Counted from the first letter of the stretch, positions 12,801 to 27,800 are shown. The stretch is DNA of 64,000 nucleotides from Plazaster borealis (GCA_021014325.1 CM037472.1:21065063-21129062), one strand, 5' to 3'. Translations and numbers: made by a program. The notes: generated from the sequence alone by a model not told the origin.

Positions 12801-15800
12801 CCAGTGCAGTATCTTGCCTTTCAGGAAATGACCTGGAATGTTTCATTAGTCTATAGGTTTATAATATTTTCAATCTCTTCCCTTTCATTGGTGGTTTACC
12901 ACTGTTGGTTGGTGATAAAGAAAAACAATATTTAACAAAAATATTTATTTTCTAATGGACTTTTATTTTGTGATAGTCCGCCAAACTATACAATGCCTGA
13001 GGCATCAATAATTGAGTTGATGGTTGAATTATTATTAATATTATCCTATCCACAGGCAACGTCCAGAGATGTTGAGAAGCATCAACCACTGCTGACCAAC
13101 ATTCAACAAATGTCCACTCAAATGACCCCTCAGCAGTCCATACAACCTGAGGTCAGTGGCCTGACCGACCGCCTGGCGACCCTTCAAGATAAACTTGGTG
13201 CTTTGAAGGATGATCTGAAGGAGAAAGAGGCAGTGTGGAAGGAGTATGAGGAGGTGAAGATGAGGTTGTTTACGATGTTGGAACGTCAGGAGGCGATGCA
13301 AGGAGTTCACTGTAGGGATTATTTAGGGAACTCAGCCAAACTTGAGAAACAACTTGATGCCCTGAAGGTGAGAGGATTCTGGAATTATTCTTTCTTTCTT
13401 TTCAGAACAAAATTCTAACATAAAAGATGAACGTCCTTCTTTCACTTCTTAGGCATACATTAAAAAGCCTATGTCTCGTTATTTGATCCCCTCTACTTCT
13501 ATTACTAAGGTGTGGTCATACTTGTCCAGGGGAATAGAAAATATTCTCAGTCGTTTAATGCCAATAAAACCGGATAAAAACACTGGCCTAATGAGCCATA
13601 TTGGCTCGGGACAGACTTTACTTTTTTGCTTCACTTAATGTATAGAATAAATTATATAGTTGTTACAAGTGGGATGGTGAACTTACTTCCTTTTTATTTA
13701 TGCAGGATTATAAAGCAATGCAATGTGTACTTCTCATGACAATTATCAGGCTAGGCCACCAACTCTGCATGATGAAAGCTCAGATTATTATTTGTTTTTT
13801 TCACTTTTCGCAGCAAGTTTGGCATTTGTTTTGTGTTTGGATTTAGGTCACTCTTAATAATAATAACAAGAATTTTGGAGTCCTATATAGTGCATGTATC
13901 CACCAATAAGGTGCTGACGGCGCTTGGAACAAAGAGAAACACTTATTGAGACAGGTTTTGAAGTTGTATGAATTATAAGACCCATTCATGTAGCACCTTA
14001 TATGGGCTTACAAGGTGCTTTGTACCCTTGTCTGTGTTTATGGTAGTGTGTCGAGGAGTTTGTTTTCTTAATTCATCAGTTTCGTCTTTGATAAGATGTA
14101 ATTTGAAAGTGGTGTTTCAAGTGGTTAATTTTCCCAATGCTCTCTGTCTGTAAACAGGACCATTCTGCAGAATGCCGTTCAGCTCAGCCCGACGTAGACA
14201 GATTCCACACTTTAAACAAGTCACTTCAGCAACGTCACTGCACTCATCCAATCAGTGTGTCCAAGCTGCAGAATGATAACCACAACGTAGACACCAGGCT
14301 CTCCTCGGTCACCAAGACCCTTGACGATGGGGTCCAGACGGTTGAGGAGACTCTTGAGGAGAGGCAGGCGTTTGTCGGTGAGGCTGAGAGCTTGACGGTC
14401 AAACTACAGGAGCGTGAGAAACAGCTCTTGGAGTGGTTGGAAGTTTACGATGACGAGGTGGAGGGAGAACTTGTAAACGCCAAGGTATGATTTTTATTTA
14501 TTTATTTATTTATTTCGTCTTTTTTAACCAGGGTAGCCCCATCAGTTATCAAAGAACTGTTCTCCCTGGGGGCCCTGGAGTACAAGAAAAAAAAAATGAA
14601 AAAAAAAAAAAAATGGATTTGTTTTGGTTCAGTGTACAAAATGTTATCATTTGCTCATATTAAGAAAAAAGAATTAGCTGTTGCAAACTGCTTACCCACC
14701 AAAAGGATCTATCGTATAAATGCAAAAAATAGTTAATGGCCTGACGTTTTGACCCTAGCAGACTCTCAAAGGCTAACTGAGAAAGCCTTTCAGAAATACT
14801 CCTAGGGTCGAAACGTCAGGCCATTAACTATTTTTAGCATTTGCTCATTTACTTACACTCCTGCTTTGCCAACTGTTAATTAGCTTTACAAGTCTGTTAC
14901 AATCTTTATCATATCACGTTCCATTTTCGCTGAGGTGTTTACTTCACCTCTTTTTACATGATGCATCCAGACTGCTTACTGATGTAGCTATGTAGGTGTT
15001 CCCGTATGTGACATGCTTAAAGTTTCCACATCATATGAAGTGCCTCAGTCTGAAGACATTTCTGATTTCATTGTACAGGCCAAACAAGCAAGAATTACAG
15101 AGCAAGCAACGAGGGTAGACAACCTGACCAAAGATGTCCAATCGGTCTGCACTAAGTGTGACGCCGCCCAGGAGCTCTCCATCTCACGCAAGGTGACCGG
15201 AGTTTGCATGCTTCAAGAATCCATCCAAGAAGCCGCTGCTGCTCAGACTCGAGTCTTGCAACTCTTCCTTGAATTTATCGAGACCCGCCAGACCGTTATG
15301 CAAACCTTAACAGAGGTAGAGGATGGATTGAATCAAGGGGATCTGTCAAAAAGTCAAGTCTCTGAGCTATCAGAGAAACTATCAATAATGGAGTCAGTTT
15401 TTATCCAGTGTCTTGAGAGGATCCAAGAGCTGAACAATCAAGCCCAGAGAGCTAAGGTGGTTCTTAAGATCCGTGGGTCCCAGGGTGAGCCGCCGAAGCT
15501 TCCCCAAACAGAGTTGAGCAGCTTGAAGACTCGACATGATTACCTGACACTGCAGCTCTCCTCCCAGCTTGACAAACTCTCTGAAACGGCAAGAATGACT
15601 GAAGAGTTTTGGGCAAAGCGGAAACGTCTGTTAGGATTGCTGGACAGCATTGATTCAGACCTGGAGGTGAAGAAGGCAAAGGAACCAATAGCTACCCAGG
15701 ATGATTTGCAGGACTGTCTGAAGGACTATCAAGTAATACTTTTTAAAAATCTTTTTTGGGGGTTGGTTAGTTTGTAAAAAGTAAGACTTGGAAATTTGTT

Positions 15801-18800
15801 GGAAAATTGGGCTGGTGGTCGGGGAGAGCTTTGGGGATGGGCGTTGGGAATAACCAAAAACATTTGTCAGTTGAAGATTTACCACTAGTCTTTGTTTTGT
15901 TGTTATGGTAGCAAAATACAAATCCTGTTAAGACATCTCTTAAAATGCATGATGGTAATGAACATAAATCTGTGGTTTATTAATAACATTTCATTTAAAG
16001 GAAATTCACTTAAAATTGAGACAACTTTGTACCGAATGTGCTAACTTGTTTGACCCTTCAAACTTGCCTGTTATACAGAAATGTCAGGCACATCTTCTTG
16101 AGAGAAAGCATGAGATTGCTTATCTCAAGAACCTTGGAGAGCGTCTCCAGAGGATGAACCCCAAGGAAAAAGCCGCCATGAGAGACTCGGTGGAGTCTCT
16201 TGACCGTCATGCTAAGGACCACCAAGAGACAGTTGATCACACTGTAAAGAAACTGGAATCAGCTGCTGATCTGTGGTTGGAGCTGGACAGGTGCAGAACA
16301 CCTGTTACAGACAGAATTGGGAAGGTTGCTATGGTAACTGAGCAGCCAATCAAATGCAGTAGTAAAGAAGAGGTGATGGAATTGCTTCGAGACCATCAGG
16401 TGAGGACAAAATGTGTTTCCGGTTTTAAGTCAAATGTCTCGTTATTCTAATGACATTAACAAATTGTGATGGTTATTTGAAGAAAACCCCCCCCCTGAAT
16501 TAACAAATTTTATCTCAAACGTACTTTGTAAAAAGTTATTTTCTGTGTTTAAGAACTGTATTTGTCTGAATGGGGGGTTTTTTGAGAAAATTTTACTTAA
16601 GTCTGGGCCAAATTTCATACAGCTGCTTAAGCAGTAAAAGGTTGTTAAGAATTTTTTGCTAAATAAAAATAAGCAGGATTGTCTTCACTTTTAATGACAT
16701 TTCACTATTTTCGAGAGTTGCCTGATTTTGGCATAGGGTGTCACAACATTTGAACACTTTTTTGTATTAATTCATTCTGAAGGTTGCAAGTGACAATTTA
16801 TCATCACTGCAAGACCAAGCAGAGCACCTCACATCACTTGCTGATGAAATCACATCACTCCTAAACACTCTTCCATCAAACTCTGCCGACCGTGGAACCA
16901 CGCCTCCCGCAATCAAGGAAGCCCTCTCTATCCCAGGCAGTCTTACATCCACAGGGGAGGTCTTGGAGGAGAGGAAGGTGAAACTGAGAAGACAACTAGA
17001 CTTATGGGATGCTGTCAGGTTCCAGGAGGAGGCCCTCGCATCTTGGCTAGGGGCGGAGGTGATGGATTTGGAGCGGGTACCATCTCAGATGGAGGATGAA
17101 GGCAAGACCAAGGCGAGGTTGGATCAGTTCAAGGTTAGTTACTGGTCAACAAAACTGGCTATTGTTCTTGTTGTTTTGTGGCGTCAATCCATAATTTATC
17201 ACAACTTATTATAATTTGTATAATTTGTTTATAATAGACCGATGTGTCCAGTCGTGAAGCAGAGTTGACCCTTCTTGCAACCACTGTGGAAGAGTTGAGA
17301 TCAATGAACCCTGGCGCTGCTTTACCAGTAGTTGAAGAAGCTGTCCAGAGAGTTGAAGCGAACATTGTCCAGGCCAAACAGGTAAACTTTCACAAATCAT
17401 CTCAGTGAAAAGAAAACGGAGAAAAGATTTTACAAATTTTGCAGCTTACCTTGTTTGTAGTTGTACATGCACCAATTATCCAGAGCAATGTTTGCATGTT
17501 CCTGGCCTTGAATGTCATCTTTGAGAGGGCAAGAACATTTCTTATTTTGGTTCCATTTGAAAATGTTAAAGTGTTTAGGAAATTAAGACCAGGGCAACAG
17601 AGACCATGGCCTCCATGTAATTCCAGGCCTGATGTTCAAGGAAATTGAGTGTTACATTGGTCTGCCATTTTGTAACCATTGTGCACCATTTTCTCAAACA
17701 AAATGGGCACCTATCGCAGGTGAAAGCTCACAGGTTGATTTTGTGTCTTGACAACAGGATGTTTTGATGGGATAAACTGGAGGTCTGGTTTTCAGATATA
17801 TAGAATGATTTATTTTAGGCTTTTAAAATTTTTTCCTTCACCAGTGTATGATTACAAAGCACATTACACTCGTTGCTTTCCAAGTCCTTTGAAAATAAAT
17901 CCTTTCAAGAAAAAAAACCCACGACCGTTCTCAACACCAACAATGCACCATTACTTGGAGATAGATCCAATTATTGATGAGTATCTTTGTATTTAACCTC
18001 AGCTTGCTTTGAACGCTGAGAGCAGCTTGGGCGAGTTTACCCTTCAGCGGGACGATCTCCGATCACGAATCCAAGACATGATGTCAAGATTGAAGGAGCT
18101 TGATGACCGCTTGACTGGATGCTCAGATCTCAGCCTCCCTGAGGAAGGCATCGTTGATGAAATCAAGGAATGCCAGGTAAGGTTAGCTGAGGTCATTGAA
18201 CGGACCATGTCATGAGGTAGGTCCTCATTTATCAATAATAATAATAATAATAGGCATTTGTAATGTGCCAAATCAATCTAAAGAGATGTTCAAGGCGCAG
18301 AGAAGCAGAAATAATGCAAGCAAAACAATACATATGTACATAATGTATCCTGTGAAAAGAAAGCAAAATAACAGTTAGGGAAAACATACAATAATTAACA
18401 ATGGAAAGCAACAAAACTATGAATTAAAGAAATACATCTTGAAAAGGTGAGTAACTCTGAAATTGTGTACATCGGAAATATTACGAATATCTTGAGGAAG
18501 TTTGTTCCAGAGAGAAGATCCAGCATGTGCGAATGAACGATCCCCCCATAAGGTGTGAGTTTTAGGAACAACAAGGAACAACAACATTTATACACCCGAT
18601 GAACCGGACTATGCTGAACACATTATTGTGCAGTTTTATTGTTACAAATAGTAAATACTTCTGGATTTTCTTGATTTATTTCTGCACTCTGTGATAAGAA
18701 CAAATAGCCACTCCACAATCTTTATTCCACGTACTGCATCTCTTTGGAACTCCTTGCCCGGTGCATGTTTCCCTCTATCTTACAATCTAGACTGTTTTAA

Positions 18801-21800
18801 GAGGAATATCAATTCAAACCTTCAGTTATTTTCATCTTAAATGTTTTCCTGTTGTAGCCGCGTACTGAGAGTGGCTTTTAGCCTTGTTTGGGGCAAACTT
18901 CCACACACAATTTGTTTTGTGACAAAAAAACTAAAATGAATTTAATAAACTAAATAAAATACTGCAGCATTAACTCTTTCACATGCCGACCGGTCGCTAG
19001 CGACCAGTATAAATCCCTTCAGAAAAATAGTTGTAAAATTAAAAATAAAGATCGCACGGCCACACAGTTTTCAGAATGGGAAAAGGACTCTTGAGGGTGC
19101 TATTGTGACCTGTTTTTTGGGGGGTCGCCATTTGCACACAAAAAAGAGTAAACAATTAATGTGTCCATGTGATAAATTTATCACTAAAATAAATGATGCA
19201 TGAAAGGGTTAAAATAGTTGCTTCATTATCCTTGATAATTTATTAAGGGTTCAATGCTGACTTTATCTTTTCTGATTAATTCTTAATATTATTACTGAAC
19301 CTGTAATTCTTCCACTTCTCAGGATGTGTCCAGTGCCTTAGACAGCACCAGACCAGACGTTAACTCCTTAGCAGCTGACCTAGATGTACTATTGAAGAAG
19401 TTTCCATCATCCAATGCAGCTCAGCTTAAGTTAGATATGGAACTTCTACACAAGACGATTGATGATATGCAGCACAGAGATCACCAGGTAAATACTCAAT
19501 TTCAAGTTACTAATGGGCCACAAACATATACTTGATAATGGTCAACATGCTTTCGTTGTAGCTGCCCCTGCACTATGGAACAATGTTTTAGCCAGGATTT
19601 GGTAAAAGGGTGTCCAAACTTGCTGGAAATTTTTAAATTGGGTGGCCAGAGAGTTCACTTACAATACATTTACATGTAAATGACGGATAAAACAGAGCGT
19701 CAAAATTTTAAACGGGGCGTCCAAATTTAAAAAGACACCCAGACACCCCTCTGGCTAACACTATGCTATGGAACAATCTTTCTCTTAATATTCCCCAAGC
19801 TACATCTTCTGACTCATTCAAATCTCTCTAACACCTTGGTGTAACTTCTGTTTCAAGTACTTAGAAACGCCAGCCAGATGTGCTTTATAAATTGTATTAT
19901 TATTTTATTCAAATCATGGAGCAGGGGAGTAGTTACAAAGAGAAAATAGAATTAGCTGTTGCAAACTGCTTACCAACCAAAAAGACCTATGGTATAAATG
20001 CAAAAAAAAAAGTAGTTAATGGCCTGATGTTTCGACCCTAGCAGAGTCTTTCTCGAAGGCTAAATGACAACACAACACATAAGCAGGTATAAAGGTGTAA
20101 ATACCTGTTTTTTTGCTGTGTTGTCATTTAGCCTTCGAGAAAGACTCTGCTAGGGTCGAAAAGTCGACCATTAACTACTATTTTTGTCTGCACTAATAAG
20201 CGTTTTTTTCTTCTTCTTTTCTGGACAGTATTGTTTAAAGGAGCTATTGAAATTGTAACCTCTGCCTTCCAGAAGTTAGTTCTCACTGTATTCTTAAAAT
20301 TGCGTTGAAATAAAACCATAATTTCTCTCTCTGAATACCTCCAGATCGCCGAGGCATTGACTGGTACCCTGATGAGTCAATGTCAAGGTTCTCTCAGTGA
20401 CTTGAAGAAGGAGATGCAGTCCACTGAGGAGGAGTTGAAGACAGTCTGTCATACCCAAGGTGAACCAGAGGCTCTGGAGAAGAGACTTAACCAGGTCAAG
20501 GTCAGTTGAGTTTTATTTTTGTCTTTCAAACAATATCTCTTTTGATAATAAATCCACGGAGTCTGTGTTGCTGGCGTGTCGTGGCCGAGCGGGCTAGTGC
20601 ACCAGACTCAAGCTCTGGTGTTTCTATAAACCTGTACGTGTACGCACATATCCAAGCTTTATGTTCACTCTCAAGTACTGACTGGACTAGTACTACTGTG
20701 GTCTGGCGCGCCGATGATGCGGCGATCGCGTGAGTGGTGGAATGATTCTCTGACAGCCGGGTATTTTAAGTCAATAGTGCGTAGTGCTATTTTCTGCTCT
20801 GACAGAATGAATATGATGACTGCTTCTATATGTGCTTTGATATTTCAAGTCTTGTTCTTTTTCTGTACAATTAAGGATCTTAAGAGCAACTTACTGCCGC
20901 AGCATGTTTCTCGACTATCAGCAGTCAATGCCAAGCTAGAAAAGTTCCTCCCTCTGCTCCCTGTCGACCGACAGTCGGCCCTGAGTCATGAAGCCCAGTC
21001 TAACCGAGACCAACTCACTAAGCTACTCAAGGCTTCTGAAGAGTCTGAGAAGGCACTAGAGTCATGTCTGCTGGACTGCCGAGACTTTGAGGAGACCACG
21101 CAGGAGCTGTCAGAGGAAGTTCAAGACGTGGACAAAGCTTTGGAGACTGCTCAGCTGCCGAGCTCTAGCTTAGAGGAGAGGAGAGCTCAGCTGAAAAAGT
21201 TACAGGTATTTATCAAAGAGAGAAAGTTTGAACTGTGCAGGGGAAAGTAATGGTTGCTGCGATCAGGGGCGTAGTAAGGGCTTCGGGAGGGCGTATGGAA
21301 GCGAATTTGCTGACTGGCATTTCCTTTCAGAGGGGTTGTGTGGAAGCAAGTTAGCCTCACTTGCTGCTAGCAATTTTCCCTGCTGTATTCAAAAGTGTCA
21401 AATAGGTGTCAAAGCAAAGTTAATGTACTTAAAAGGAAAAAATAATGATTTCTGGCCAGCAAGATGACTTAGCTTTAGGCTGGAAGCCCTCGTTCTACTT
21501 GTTACTTGCATCATTTGCCAGCTGTGGCTCATAATACCAACTGAGCAAAAATTATTGGGGGGTGTCACACCCCTGCACAAATTTCAAATTTCAATTAAAA
21601 GGAAGAAAACTTTGAGTGCAGAAATTCTTTGCTCTGTTGTTTGCTGAAACTGGAAAAATAAAAGGAATTATTAAGTAGCTAGTAATCAACACACAAATAA
21701 GTGGTTATCACTGATTCTTTTGCAGGACTTGTCTGAGCGGTTAGAGTTTGAGAGACCCACTCTGACCACAGTTGATCATAAAGCGGACAGAGTTCATACA

Positions 21801-24800
21801 CGGTGCGGTACTGAGAAGCCACTAACTCAAGCGTCTGACCTACGACGTGATTATGATCTCCTGCAAGCACGAGTCAAGGTAGGTTGTGATTGATGTATGA
21901 CCAGAGGTATTGGCGTGGCGTGTCGTGGCGGAGCGGTAAAAAGGCCCGTGTTTCTAAAATCAGCAGAGTGTGGGTTTGAGTCCCGGTCTTAGCACTTGTG
22001 TCCTTAAGCAAGGTACTTAACCGTTATTGCTTCCTTTTCGGATGGGACGTAAAGCGGTAGGTCCCGTGTATTGTGTAATGCATGTAAAAGAACCCAGTTA
22101 CACTTATCGCTAAGAGAAGGGGTTTGCCGCAATGTTTCAGGCAGTGGCAGCTGAATGCTCAGCAGCACCTTGTAAACCCTTACAGGGTGTTACATAAATC
22201 GGTCTTATCATTCAAAAACTTGTTAGTCTAGTCACTTTTCGTAACAGTACCAAATCCTTCAAATCCAACCAAAATTATGACTTTTGAGGAATTTGGATTG
22301 GTGGAGTTATTGAAGATATCTCAAAGACTCTCTAGGTCTTTCTTAACAGATTTGAATGATTTTGGTTTGTTCAGGAGGCAATGCTGCAGTGTGAGCAAGG
22401 AATCATTTGTCATGAAGAGTTCCTGAGGACAACGGAAGAAGCGGAGACATTTTTACACCAGGCTGAGGAGTCCTTAGCAACTTGTACTGACCCCTCTGGT
22501 GACCGGGATTTGTGTCTTGACAAACTACATACGTCAGAGGTATTGCTCTTTTATGAATATCAGTCCTTGCAAAGAGGTTTAGGTTTTAATGTGTTAATGG
22601 TGGAAAATTTTAAATAAAATTTAACTGTGGGACTCCAAATTTCAAATACCAAGTTTTAAAAACCTTGAGTTATGTAGATTTTTGGATAATTAAAAAATTG
22701 TTTGATTCAGAACCAACTGTACCTAGTAAACTTGCGGTACAACCATGTGTAAATCTCTCTTGGGAGGAGTGTGAGGTCTGAAAACACCTGGTGCGGTCTT
22801 GATGTTTCGAATAGTACACTCTGCTCATTGTCACGTTCTTTGTTCACACTTGCTCCTTCTCCTGAAGATGAGCAGAGTATACTGTTCAAATCGTCAAGAC
22901 CATACCGGCTCTTTCCAGAGCCAACACTCCTCCCAAAATAGATTTAAACACGGTCGTACCCGCAAGTTTGCTAGTTTTAGTTACTTCTTCTTTTCCACAC
23001 AATGCAAAGTTTAAAATATCACCTATTTTTGTTTCAACAGAATTTACTGTCCAAGCAGGACCATATCCAGTCTCATCTAGATTCAGCTGCCCAGTCCCAG
23101 GACAATCTGTCCCCTCAGACGACCCCCGAGGGCCAGTCCACATTGCAGTCTGTTATCCAGAAACTCCAAGGCCAGTGGAATCAGGTCGTAGCCGGTTTGA
23201 ACCAGTGCAAAGCAGTTCTGGAAGATCGGGTACAGAAATGGAAGGAGTTTGAGGTGGATATGGGTGATCTGGATCATTGGCTGCTGGAGGCTGAAGGGTC
23301 GGTCAGTAAGGCTGCTGAGTTAAGAGAAGACCTACCCGAGAAAGCTTCACTTCTAGAGGCTGTCAAGGTATGACAACGGACTTTATTTAACAGGGGGCAC
23401 ACAAAACATGTCCTCAAAGTGGGAATTTTAAGGGAGACCTTTAACTATTGTGTCGCAAATTATGGGTTGTGACCCAAAGCGGGTTGAAAAAAATTCACCA
23501 TACTTTGTCAGAAGCGTTAAATATTGATCACTCCATCAGCAACAAAGATTGCCTCACAATCGATCTATCATCAAAAAGGTGGTAATTTTCCTGAACGTTT
23601 ATTATCAGTTCAATGCAGTTACTCATAAATTTATAGAATTATATCAAACTGCTTTAATAAATAATTTACTTATTTTTACCTAAGCCTATTTTTAGACAAT
23701 AACCTCTGCAGGAGGGGTTCAATCGGCCAGCGACCGGCATTTGGTCACAGTCGAGTGATGGAAATTTCATTGGGTCGACGGCCTGAAAGTTTGTGAACCG
23801 CTTCCGTGTGATTCTTATGAAATTCGTATAAACTGTACGTAGGACTGTGTAGTTTGATCTATTACAAAAATGCATGCAAACATTTGAAGGTTAAACAAAC
23901 GGTTTGACTTAATTCGCTGAATTCATCAATTTTCCTCACAGACTCTGAGGGCCGAGATTCAGGATAAGTCTGAGCGAGTTGAGAAGTTTCAGCAGATGGC
24001 CGAGTCCCTGGTGGCAGAAAACTCACCAGAAGTGACTCAGCGAGTTGAGAGTCAGACTGAGACCAGACAACAACACTATCAAGGTCTACTGGATAGAATC
24101 AAAGTAAGTTCCTATCATAACCCTTTAGAGACCATTCGTTTCTGTATAATCATCACAAAAGGTCCAGACATTGATAATATTGTTCATTTCTATGATCAAA
24201 TTTTGTCAATAAAAATGTCAACAGAAATGATCTGAACAAAAAATTTAGTTTTGTGTTTAGAAATTGGGACACTATGTTAACATACTACGTTGGAAAATTT
24301 CATATCCGCACTTGACCTTTACTTTGACCTCTTTATGTGAATGGAAGTAGGTCAAACCTTACGGCTGTTTGCGGCCGCTATGTGCATTTTGGTACAAGCC
24401 GCTTGTGGCCGCTGTGGTCTCTAAAGGGTTAAGTTATTCTCCAAAAAGTTCTGCAAAACTGAAAGGAGTCTGATTGTTTGTGTTTGAAATATCAAGTAAT
24501 AAACCACAAGGGAAACTGACTGGGTAAATTATTTGTGTTTGCAAGCGCACATATTTTCTCGTGTATAAATGTTCCCGTAGTTTGGCACAATGTCGAGGTC
24601 CAGCAGAGCGTTCTGGCGGTCCACTGGATTCTGGGCATATACCTACAGGAACGTTCTTTAGTGCCTAGAATGCACCCGACTTTTCTGGGTAGAATAATTC
24701 AACACGCATGTCCAGGGTTTAGTCTGGTGCTTCTAAGTAGTACATAAAGCACAGAGCTGCCAACTCTCCCTGATTCTGCAGAAAGTTCCCTGAAAATTGA

Positions 24801-27800
24801 CAAATCGTTCCATGTTCTGATGAACAAATTTGAAAATCTCCCAGCTGACAATCGAAACTTTGTCCCTATTATGTTGAATGTAATTCTAGCGATTCCCTGA
24901 TTGTTGTACAAAATCTCCCTTATTGCAAGATGCAAATTTTGGCAGCTCTGAAAGCACCAAATATTCACAGTTATCTGTTTGGCTTAAAAGAAAAGGTTGG
25001 TATAGTGGAATAGAAGTAACAGTCCAAGACTCTTTTAAGTCTAATCATTCTTTCATAAGGATCCATTATCATGTCTTATCATTTTGTTTCAATTCAATTA
25101 ATTTCACCGAATATTTATTTCCACTACATAAATAGTATAAGAACCCCAAATTAATTAAAATTTAACCAGTCAGTTTCCCTTGTGGTTTATTACTTGATAT
25201 TTGAAAAAATTACAGTGGAGGCAGAATCCAAAAAGCGGGGCTTGTGATGGATATGCCTTGACAAACTTTGCAACAGTAAAACAAAAGGAGAACAAAACAT
25301 TATACTACATTAATAAACAGTAGACTGACAAAACTGCGAAAACACATTATAGTATGCTTTTAAGTGAAATCTTAATTTGTACAAGCAAACTGGAAACAAA
25401 GGGGATTTTGAGGAGAACATGATTGCATGTATGGGTGGGCTATGAGAGTGCAGAGGGTGAAACTAGAAAGGACTTGAGTTCGTTTTGGAATATACTCATG
25501 GAAACGTTTCTTGATCTCTGATTGTCAGGCTATTGAGGTACAACAGGAGTCTGCAGTGGTCGCTCATGAATCTTGGCAGGAGGCGGCAGAAGACATGTCA
25601 AGTATCATCACCGCAGTTGAGGAATGTCTGAATCAGACGGTAGTCACGCCCTCGGATGTTCAAGAACTACAAACTAAGATGCTATGTCTGAAGGTAAAAT
25701 ATCTCTCTTTTGCTGAAGTAAAACGTATTTAGAAATTGGCTGGTGATCTTTCAGTTTTAGTATATATATTAACATATATTTTATGAATAATGACATTCCA
25801 GAGTTTACAATTAAAAAAGAAATAATTTTGGGTTGAACAAAGAAAAATTGACTAGAGCGGGACTTGAACCTGCGTCCTCCAGATAAAGTGCCAGCACTCT
25901 ACCAACTGAGCTATCTCGCCCAATGTTGGCGGTCTCACTATTTTGTTCAGGGGTGCCAGTCAGAAGAAAAAATAATTTCTGACATTGCTGCAAATGTTAA
26001 TTGAATTTTTATGAAACAGGCTTTCGCTTTTTTACTCTTGCTCTTAAAGATGCTGGGCCCCATTTTTGGCCAATATGAACCCTAAAAATTTGATTTAAAT
26101 TTGAAATAGCTATTTTTATAGATAGCTTTCATTTAAGGTATTGCACAAACGAAATCAGCCAATGATTAGTTTTAGTTAATCAAAAACTAAAAATTAATTA
26201 TTGTCAGGATCCCGACATTTCCTCACATCCATCAGCCAATACAATTTTGCATGGTATATGTATTTTGTGCATTGTTCGTGGCATATACAAAAGTGTTTGT
26301 ATGTTTTCAGTTATGAAACAGCATCATCTGTCAAAATTCGTTCAAAGGAAAAAAACGAAAAGAAACAAACAATATTTTTGGCGAAAATTGGGCCATGCTT
26401 CTTTGATAATGTTTTTCTATTTAGTGTGACATCTTCCCTTGTCTATGATTGTTGTTAAAATCTAAGAAAGGAAACAAGAGATTTAGGAGATTATATTTTC
26501 TTTTTCACCTAATATAATTTTAATGTATACAGGACTTACAGTCCAAATGCCCCGAAGGCCAGTCTAAACTGAGTCAGCTCAACGACTGTACTGAAGATAC
26601 ACTAGCCTCCACCGCAGAAACTGGACACGCTAAACTTAACCGGCAAGCCTCTGATCTCAATGACAGATGGGAGGGTGTTCTCGCCAGGGTGGCTGAGTCT
26701 GAGGCTAAACTGTCGAGGAGTCTGAGTCAGAGGCAAGATCATGATCGGAAGCGAGATGAGTTTGAGGCGTGGCTGACCGAGAAGGAGGCGGAGCTTGAGG
26801 AAGCTTCAGAGATGCAGCCAGATGAACCCGGGAAAGAGAACGCCAGTCACAAATGCAAGGTCAGCTCGGAATTTGATTGTTTTGTTTTTATATTTTACAA
26901 ATATTGTGAACCTCGGTGAAAATGTGGTGACAGAGGTAATTAAAGGTTGGCATATGAAATGGACAAATAGTAAACAAGAATGTACCGACTGTTTCTTTCC
27001 TATCCTGTTGGTATGTCATTGCCTCCTACGCATGCATATCTGCTGCCTGCCCAAAGTTGATGTTACCTTCTATTCAGCTCCTAAGCTGGCATATGTTTTT
27101 GTGTAATTTTACAAAAAATCACCAATTTCATTGTTCAAAGGCATTTCTTAGGACAGAAAATTCTGAGAAGACCTAATAGTCTTTAAAGAATGTATGTAAA
27201 AGTCAAGTCCAATTATTAGACTTTTCATGCGTAAATCAGTAAAGAAAATCCAGCTGAATGCGATTCCCATGGGCTTCTGGTAATTAGTAGAGCCAGTTTG
27301 TATGAAGTGGGCGTGGCTTACATGGAATTACATCGCATTTCCAACCAGGATAGGTTTACTATCAAACCCCTTATCAACATCTTTTTTTAACAACTTATCT
27401 ATCAAGAGGTTGATCCCTTGTCTAGCAATTTCCACATCTACCTCTGCAGACCTTGCACTTAAGCTTTTTGTAAAGTAGCCCACTGGACTAGTAAACTGTG
27501 CATTTTACTTGCTCCTCGGAAGTTTCAATAGCCCAGATTTTAAACATGTACTGTATTGTCATAAATGTATATGTCTGATGTATTAATGGTAGCAATCACA
27601 ACCAGTATAATGGTCAAATGAAGTTAAATTCACATACTCAAAAATAAGTTTGGACACATTTTTGAAAGTATATTTCACATGTGAGGAGGAAGAAATGTGA
27701 ACAATTTAAACAATAAGGTTGCACAGTTTTTAGTAGCCCACAGAGCAAGTTAAGAAGTGGTGCTTACTAGCCCACAGCTGTTTTTACTAGACAATGTATG

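Noticed and set aside
14155..14250. Cysteine/histidine cluster in exon 15 as a zinc-binding site
   Set aside because: Only scattered Cys and His in a helical repeat; spacing fits no zinc motif.
25840..25925. Minus-strand tRNA gene candidate
   Set aside because: Boxes A and B are present, but the same sequence with flanks recurs at 32285, 45666 and 58977, and the stems are imperfect, so it is a repeat.
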